The position numbers were made by a program, and so were the translations under genes. DNA of 29,559 nt from JAEUMD01 sp050250815 (GTDB taxonomy: Bacteria; Pseudomonadota; Alphaproteobacteria; Rhizobiales; Hyphomicrobiaceae): positions 1 through 29,559 of the forward strand of contig JBFWNY010000042.1 in NCBI GenBank assembly GCA_050250815.1. Reading direction: 5' to 3'. The notes beneath the pieces were generated by a model. It did not search any database and was not told where the DNA came from. It saw only the letters and a program-made list of their open reading frames with translations. Each line of letters opens with the position of its first letter. Within the stretch, counting starts at the first letter, position 1. Positions 25,709-29,559 of the stretch are shown piece after piece.

Positions 25709-26617
25709 ATGTCGGAGCCGGCGAAACGCAAGAAGGTGACCATCAACTCGCTGATGGCCAAGAAGAAGAAGGGTGAGCCGATCACACAGCTCGCCGCATA
25801 CGACTATCGCACGGCCGTCGTCGCCGACCGCCTCGGCATGGATATCCTGTGCGTCTCGGACACGGGAGGCATGATCCTGTTCGGCCATCAGAGCACCGTC
25901 AGCGTGAGCTTCGACGAGGTGATGATGATGTCGAAGGCCATCGACCGCGGCTCCAAGTTCGGAATGCGGATGGTCGACATGCCGTACTGGAGCTTCCACG
26001 TTTCCAAGGAGCAGGCGATAGCGAACGCCGGCCGCTTCGTGCACGAGGCCAATGCCGAGGTTATGAAGTGCGAGGGCAACCGTCACCACGCCCCCAACAT
26101 CGAGGCCATCGTCAGCGCCGGCATTCCGGTACAGGGCCACATCGGCATCACGCCGATGCGCATGCCCCAGCTCGGCGGCTTCATCGCGCAGGGTAAGACG
26201 TCGAAGCGCGCTCAGGAGCTCATCGACGATGCAAAGGCTATGTATGACGCAGGCTGCTTCTCGATCCTGTGCGAGGTGACCACCTCGGAAGTGGCAGAGT
26301 ATCTGGCTGAAATTCTGCCTATTCCGGTCATCAGCCTTGGCGCAGGCAATCGCGCAGACGGTGTTCACATCATCTCGTCCGATCTCTTCCACCTGTGGGA
26401 AGAGCACGTCCCCAAGCATTCGCGCATCTATACCGATCTCATCCCCATCATGGAGGACGTGATCTCGCGCTACATGAAGGACGTCGTGGACCGCGACTAT
26501 CCGGGCCCCAAGGAGACGATCCACATGGCCGAGGACGAAGCACTCGCCTTCGCCAAGGCAATGAAATGGGACCGCAAGATCGACGAGATCAAGTCGGGCG
26601 CGAAGAAGGCGAGCTGA
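25709..26617 (+). CDS. PanB-like ketopantoate hydroxymethyltransferase homologue, divergent
   Basis: A protein of 302 residues with the PanB TIM-barrel pattern: LAAYDYRTAVVADRLGMD (28-45), SDTGGM (50-55, where typical PanB has GDSLGM), VDMPYWSF (89-96), KCEGN (120-124), GHIGITPMR (143-151), CEVTTSEVA and GAGNRADG (211-218). The metal ligands Asp51, Asp90 and Glu122, plus Lys120, His144 and Glu189, are present, so the C1-transfer chemistry with methylene-THF looks possible. However Ser after the first Asp is Thr, the C-terminal 60 residues differ, and no panC lies alongside. It may be a paralogue with a different 2-oxo-acid substrate. GGGAGA lies 5 bases before the ATG at 25709. It lies 150 bases after the GcvT-like gene. 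Confidence 0.82.
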   Translation: MSEPAKRKKVTINSLMAKKKKGEPITQLAAYDYRTAVVADRLGMDILCVSDTGGMILFGHQSTVSVSFDEVMMMSKAIDRGSKFGMRMVDMPYWSFHVSKEQAIANAGRFVHEANAEVMKCEGNRHHAPNIEAIVSAGIPVQGHIGITPMRMPQLGGFIAQGKTSKRAQELIDDAKAMYDAGCFSILCEVTTSEVAEYLAEILPIPVISLGAGNRADGVHIISSDLFHLWEEHVPKHSRIYTDLIPIMEDVISRYMKDVVDRDYPGPKETIHMAEDEALAFAKAMKWDRKIDEIKSGAKKAS

Positions 26618-26664
26618 AGGGCTCATCCCCTTACGCCAATCGCGGCACTTCTCGAGATGCAAAA

Positions 26665-26695
26665 AAGCTCCGGTCTGCCAGGCAGGCCGGAGCTT
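26665..26695 (-). terminator. Strong Rho-independent terminator of the 61-residue gene, probably bidirectional
   Basis: AAGCTCCGG and CCGGAGCTT flank a second stem CTGCC/GGCAG, giving about 15 pairs with one wobble and a tiny loop. On the minus strand it is followed directly by TTTTTT (26666-26661), a textbook terminator 26 bases after the small gene. On the plus strand it lies 48 bases after the PanB-like stop and may end that transcript too. Confidence 0.88.
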
Positions 26696-26720
26696 CGCAG
26701 TTCTTCGGGAAGGATTCGTA

Positions 26721-26906
26721 TCAAGCGCCCAGAGCGCGGAGGGCCAGGGCCACCACGGCCACGATCGAGACCGCAACCAGCGGCCAAGCCAGCGGATACC
26801 CTGAAGAAGCGCGCGCACAGTCGTAGCTCAGCCCGCAGTTCGCGCATTCGCCAGGAACGGTTGAACGGCACGCCGGGCGTTGGATGTAAGATTGATTTGT
26901 CGACAT
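26721..26906 (-). CDS. Small Cys-rich tail-anchored membrane protein (61 residues)
   Basis: The protein starts MSTNQSYIQRPACRS, has GECANCGLSYDCARA (four Cys in total: 13, 21, 24, 30) and ends in one transmembrane helix at about 38-57 (YPLAWPLVAVSIVAVVALAL) with a short RALGA tail. The CxxC and neighbouring cysteines suggest metal binding or a redox role. The ATG at 26906 has a near-perfect GGGAGGAG 6 bases upstream, a TATAAT lies 80 bases upstream, and a strong terminator follows. Together these make a convincing single-gene unit. An in-frame longer version starting at 27002 would overlap the promoter and is less likely. I do not recognise the family. Confidence 0.82.
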   Translation of the reverse strand: MSTNQSYIQRPACRSTVPGECANCGLSYDCARASSGYPLAWPLVAVSIVAVVALALRALGA

Positions 26907-26985
26907 TGCTGGCTCCTCCCTGCCGACGAAGCGGCTCCCGTATACCAGCCGCCCTCTATCGAACAGCGGCCATCTGATACCGGCG

Positions 26986-26991
26986 ATTATA
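26986..26991 (-). promoter_or_regulatory. Candidate -10 box for the 61-residue gene
   Basis: A perfect TATAAT is on the minus strand, giving a leader of about 70 bases. No good -35 box is present at the normal distance, so an activator may be needed. Confidence 0.4.
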
Positions 26992-27073
26992 GGGAGCACC
27001 ACGCGTATCCGGCTTGACTCCGATCAAACGCCGGCGATCTCTGCATGTATCTTTCGTCGCACCCTAAAGTAAG

Positions 27074-27109
27074 AGAAGGCCCGACACTTGTGGGAGTGTC
27101 GGGCCTTCT
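27074..27109 (-). terminator. Terminator hairpin of the soxC-soxD transcript
   Basis: A perfect 15-bp stem (AGAAGGCCCGACACT and its complement) with a 6-base loop lies 72 bases past the soxD stop. On the minus strand it is followed by CTTACTTT, a short T-rich stretch. Confidence 0.8.
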
Positions 27110-27180
27110 AAGTTCTTGCTTTGATCTACCAAGTAGTTCGCAGCCTATCGGACGTTAGACGCCACCATTATTGACCAAGC

Positions 27181-27774
27181 CTATTCCTTAATAGGCTTGC
27201 AGCCCTCCATGCAACGCTCAGCCTTGGTGTCGGGCCGATCGTCGACAATGAAGCCGTCGCGATTGGGCATCTTGATCGCTGTCAGAGAAGCAGCGTCGAG
27301 CACGCCGTCTGCCGGTACCAGCTCGTTCAGATGCAGAATGTAGGCCGACAGCGCGTAGACCTCGTTGTCGGTCAACGACTGCGGCGCCGTCATCGGCATC
27401 GCACGGCGGATGTAGTCGAACAGGATCGGCGCGTAGGGATACATGCTGCCTGGTGTAAGCTTGCGCTTGTCCGTGAGGAACGAACCGACGCCGCCCACCA
27501 TGGAGCCGTACATCGAGCCGCCGGCAGCCTTGTCGCCGTGGCAGGTGACGCACTTCTCGGCAAAGATCTTCTCGCCTTCCGCGACACTGCCCTTGCCGAC
27601 AGGAAGACCCTTGCCATCGGAGGTGGAGACGTCGATGTCCCAATGAGCGACATCCGCCTCCGTGATCGGCGTTCCCACTTTGATGTCGGCGGCCGACAAG
27701 GCCAGCGCCGCCACCGGCACGGCTGCCAGCGCGATCAGCGCCGCAGCTGTCGAAGCAAAGCTACGCGATAGCAT
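27181..27774 (-). CDS. soxD: SoxD-type monohaem cytochrome c subunit of sulfane dehydrogenase
   Basis: A protein of 197 residues with a Sec signal peptide (about 1-28, ALIALAAVPVAALALSA), one haem site CVTCH (75-79) and a likely axial Met in RRAMPMTAPQSL (126 or 128). The pattern ITEADVAHWDIDV, then VAEGEKIFAEKCVTCHGD and YALSAYILHLNELV matches the first cytochrome domain of SoxD. Paracoccus SoxD is about twice as long with two haems, so this is the short single-haem form. It ends with an unusual CMEGC pair (Cys188, Cys192). It accepts electrons from SoxC in the periplasm. Its ATG overlaps the end of soxC by 14 bases, so translation is probably coupled. Confidence 0.88.
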   Translation of the reverse strand: MLSRSFASTAAALIALAAVPVAALALSAADIKVGTPITEADVAHWDIDVSTSDGKGLPVGKGSVAEGEKIFAEKCVTCHGDKAAGGSMYGSMVGGVGSFLTDKRKLTPGSMYPYAPILFDYIRRAMPMTAPQSLTDNEVYALSAYILHLNELVPADGVLDAASLTAIKMPNRDGFIVDDRPDTKAERCMEGCKPIKE

Positions 27775-29074
27775 TGGCCACCTCCCCCGACGGAGCGATC
27801 GACCACGGGAAGATCGCGTTGTGATGCTGCACGAAGCCCGTCAGCGCACGCACCTTGTCGATGTCGGCAACGGTGGGCTGCACGTAGCCCGTGCTGTCGA
27901 CCGCGCGGCTGGCGATCTTCGCAGCACCGCCATCCCAGTTCCACAAATACCGGAACCGCGTGAGGCAGCGATCGAGCACTGGCTCCTCGAGGCGAGCCTC
28001 GCGCCAGGTCTTTCCACCGTCCACGGTCACATCGACATGCTTGATCGTGCCGTTGCCCGACCATGCGAAGCCTTCGATCTCGTAGATGCCCGGCCCCTTC
28101 AGCTGCATGCCGCCAGAGGGATTGGTGATGACGGACTTGCACTCCATCACCATCGAGAACTGCCGCCACTTCCCATTCGGCATTGGATCGGTGTATCGCG
28201 CCGTCTCGCTGCGCAGATGCCACGGCTTGTCGCCCACCTTGATGCGCCGCAGCCATTTCACCGAAACGTTGCCCTCCCATCCAGGGATGAGCGCGCGCAC
28301 GGGATAGCCGTTCTCCGGTCGCAACATTTCGCCGTTCATGCCGTAGACGATGAGCGTGTCCAACATCGCCTTCTCGATGGGTACCGAGCGTGCATGAGCA
28401 GCGCCATCCGCGCCTTCGAGCAGCAACCACTTGGCGCCATCTGCCAGTCCGGCACGGTCGAGAAGCGCCGACAGCGGCACACCCGTCCACTGTGCGCAGC
28501 TGAGCAGGCCATGGGTCTGCTGAACCGTCTTCGACTTGGGCGCCTTCCAATCCGTGAGACCGTTGCCCGAGCATTCCATGAAGTAGAATTTCGAGACTGC
28601 GGGCAGCTTGACGAGGTCGTTCATGGTGAACTTCATCGGCTGCTTCACCATGCCGTGCACGACCAGCGAGTGCTTTTCCGGATCGATGTCCGGCACGCCA
28701 GCGTGATGGCGCTCGTAGAACAACCCGTTGGGCGTGATGATGCCGATCTGATGCTGGAGCGGCGTCATGCTCCAATCGGACCACTTCTGCTTGTTGACGA
28801 ACACGTCCGTGCGGTTGCGCGACACATGCTTCTCGAACTTCGAGGGCATGCCATAGGCCTTGAGCTCCATCTCACGGCCCATCTCCTGGTTGCTTGGCGG
28901 CACGCCAAGGCTGTCGGCACGGGCGGCCACGAGACCGGCACCCGTTGCAGCACCCGCGCCTGCGAGCGCCATCGAGCCTTTCAGGAAGCTGCGGCGTCCG
29001 TTCGAAGCGGGTGCCCCCGGAACGGCATCATTGCCGCCCGGCTCGCCTCGCTGCGATCGTCTGGTCTTGTCCAT
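27761..29074 (-). CDS. soxC: SoxC, molybdenum subunit of sulfane dehydrogenase SoxCD
   Basis: Oxidises the SoxY-bound sulfane sulfur in the periplasmic Sox thiosulfate pathway. It has 437 residues. A Tat signal is clear: RRSFLKGSMALAGAGAATG (27-45). The sulfite-oxidase-fold domain has NGLFYERHHAGVP (116-128) and FMECSGNGL with the molybdenum-ligand Cys168, followed by a C-terminal Mo-co dimerisation domain (VDVTVDGGKTWREARLEEPV; YLWNWDG). The frame is open to 29107, but GGGAGGAG lies 8 bases before the ATG at 29074. SoxC is distinguished from SorA by length and by its SoxD-type partner. No soxXYZAB genes are visible; they could lie upstream beyond the window. Confidence 0.93.
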   Translation of the reverse strand: MDKTRRSQRGEPGGNDAVPGAPASNGRRSFLKGSMALAGAGAATGAGLVAARADSLGVPPSNQEMGREMELKAYGMPSKFEKHVSRNRTDVFVNKQKWSDWSMTPLQHQIGIITPNGLFYERHHAGVPDIDPEKHSLVVHGMVKQPMKFTMNDLVKLPAVSKFYFMECSGNGLTDWKAPKSKTVQQTHGLLSCAQWTGVPLSALLDRAGLADGAKWLLLEGADGAAHARSVPIEKAMLDTLIVYGMNGEMLRPENGYPVRALIPGWEGNVSVKWLRRIKVGDKPWHLRSETARYTDPMPNGKWRQFSMVMECKSVITNPSGGMQLKGPGIYEIEGFAWSGNGTIKHVDVTVDGGKTWREARLEEPVLDRCLTRFRYLWNWDGGAAKIASRAVDSTGYVQPTVADIDKVRALTGFVQHHNAIFPWSIAPSGEVANAIA

Positions 29075-29559
29075 AGAAGATTCTCCTCCCGATATGTCAT
29101 TCGGCACCTTTGCGGTGCTCGTTCAGCTTTTTAAACTCTACCGGAGCCGCCATTCGCATGGCACGGCGGCCATCGCACGGCCGCTCGTCGAATCCGGGCA
29201 CAAGCAACGTCTTCGCGAGAATCGCGCGCGCGACCCCACTGGAACGGTTCGGCAATCCTGCAGTGTGGCCCGCGCCTCTTGGAAACACGGTCCAAGAGGA
29301 GCGCAGCTAACGCGGCGGACGGCGCTTCTGCCGAGCGGCACCCGTCACTCATGGTCAAACTTGGACTGGCGTCTCGCGCGGAACGGCCAGGGGCTTGTTG
29401 GGCGGTCGAATTTCCAACCACCGCGTTCAGGGTACGCGCGCGCGCCGAAGGTACAAGCTGTTTGCGGCTATCTCTCGATAGGATTGGATTATCAGATCGC
29501 CGTCCGTGCACGTGATGTGCACTGCATCAACTCAGATCTAATCGGATGAAGCAACGCTG
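29075..29559. other. Region upstream of soxC without a supported gene
   Basis: These 485 bases contain only short overlapping open frames on both strands, with low-complexity Arg/Ala/Ser composition and no ribosome sites I trust. The stretch should hold the soxCD promoter, but no sigma-70 pair stands out. Another gene may begin or end beyond base 29559. Confidence 0.4.

Noticed and set aside
24455..26818. Long minus-strand frames opposite the GcvT-like and PanB-like genes
   Set aside because: The plus-strand proteins show family motifs and ribosome sites; the antisense products do not.
26721..27002. 93-residue version of the small Cys-rich protein
   Set aside because: The extra N-terminus overlaps the TATAAT box and lacks a ribosome site, while the ATG at 26906 has an excellent one.
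27662..29134. 490-codon plus-strand frame opposite soxC
   Set aside because: soxC is unmistakable on the minus strand, with Tat signal and Mo-ligand Cys; the opposite frame is a GC-rich shadow.

Overview
The window is a GC-rich chromosomal segment, most likely from an alphaproteobacterium of the Hyphomicrobiales/Rhizobiales type. This is an inference from gene content: SoxCD, a NodQ-like CysN-CysC fusion, several RTX exoproteins and frequent TTG/GTG starts. I see no tRNA, rRNA, CRISPR array, transposase or phage gene.

Region A (1-10865, all minus strand) holds five consecutive genes for probable type I-secreted RTX proteins. From right to left they carry a PPC plus M10 serralysin-type protease head, a pure RTX/beta-roll protein, a PPC-type head (broken by a frameshift), a CAP/SCP head, and a lamin-tail-domain head cut by the window edge. 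Four of them end in almost the same 270-360 residue tail: nonapeptide repeats and a C-terminal secretion region ending in DILIA or DILIV. The tails are so close at DNA level, and so mosaic, that recent duplication and gene conversion is the best explanation. No ABC exporter, membrane-fusion or TolC gene lies in the window.

Region B (11130-20844) is a surface-polysaccharide precursor locus. It has a small membrane-anchored protein, then rfbB on the minus strand, and on the plus strand a WbpM/CapD-type nucleotide-sugar 4,6-dehydratase, rfbC, rfbD and rfbA (together a complete dTDP-L-rhamnose route), a CysN-CysC fusion with an intact APS kinase but a degenerate GTPase half, and a GalE-like epimerase/dehydratase whose expected catalytic Tyr is His. 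No glycosyltransferase or sulfotransferase is visible here.

Region C (20850-26617) holds a GFA-family enzyme (minus), an unrecognised 268-residue protein (plus) and a LysR regulator (minus). Divergent from the regulator are a TSUP (TauE/SafE) exporter, a GcvT-family folate enzyme 4 bases behind it, and a divergent PanB homologue. The last three suggest a one-carbon/folate and sulfur- or organoanion-linked module; I regard this as the best candidate for an undescribed pathway.

Region D (26721-29074, minus strand) holds an overlooked 61-residue Cys-rich membrane protein with its own strong terminator, then soxC-soxD (Tat-exported sulfane dehydrogenase and a single-haem cytochrome c) ending in a second strong hairpin. 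The last 485 bases have no convincing gene.
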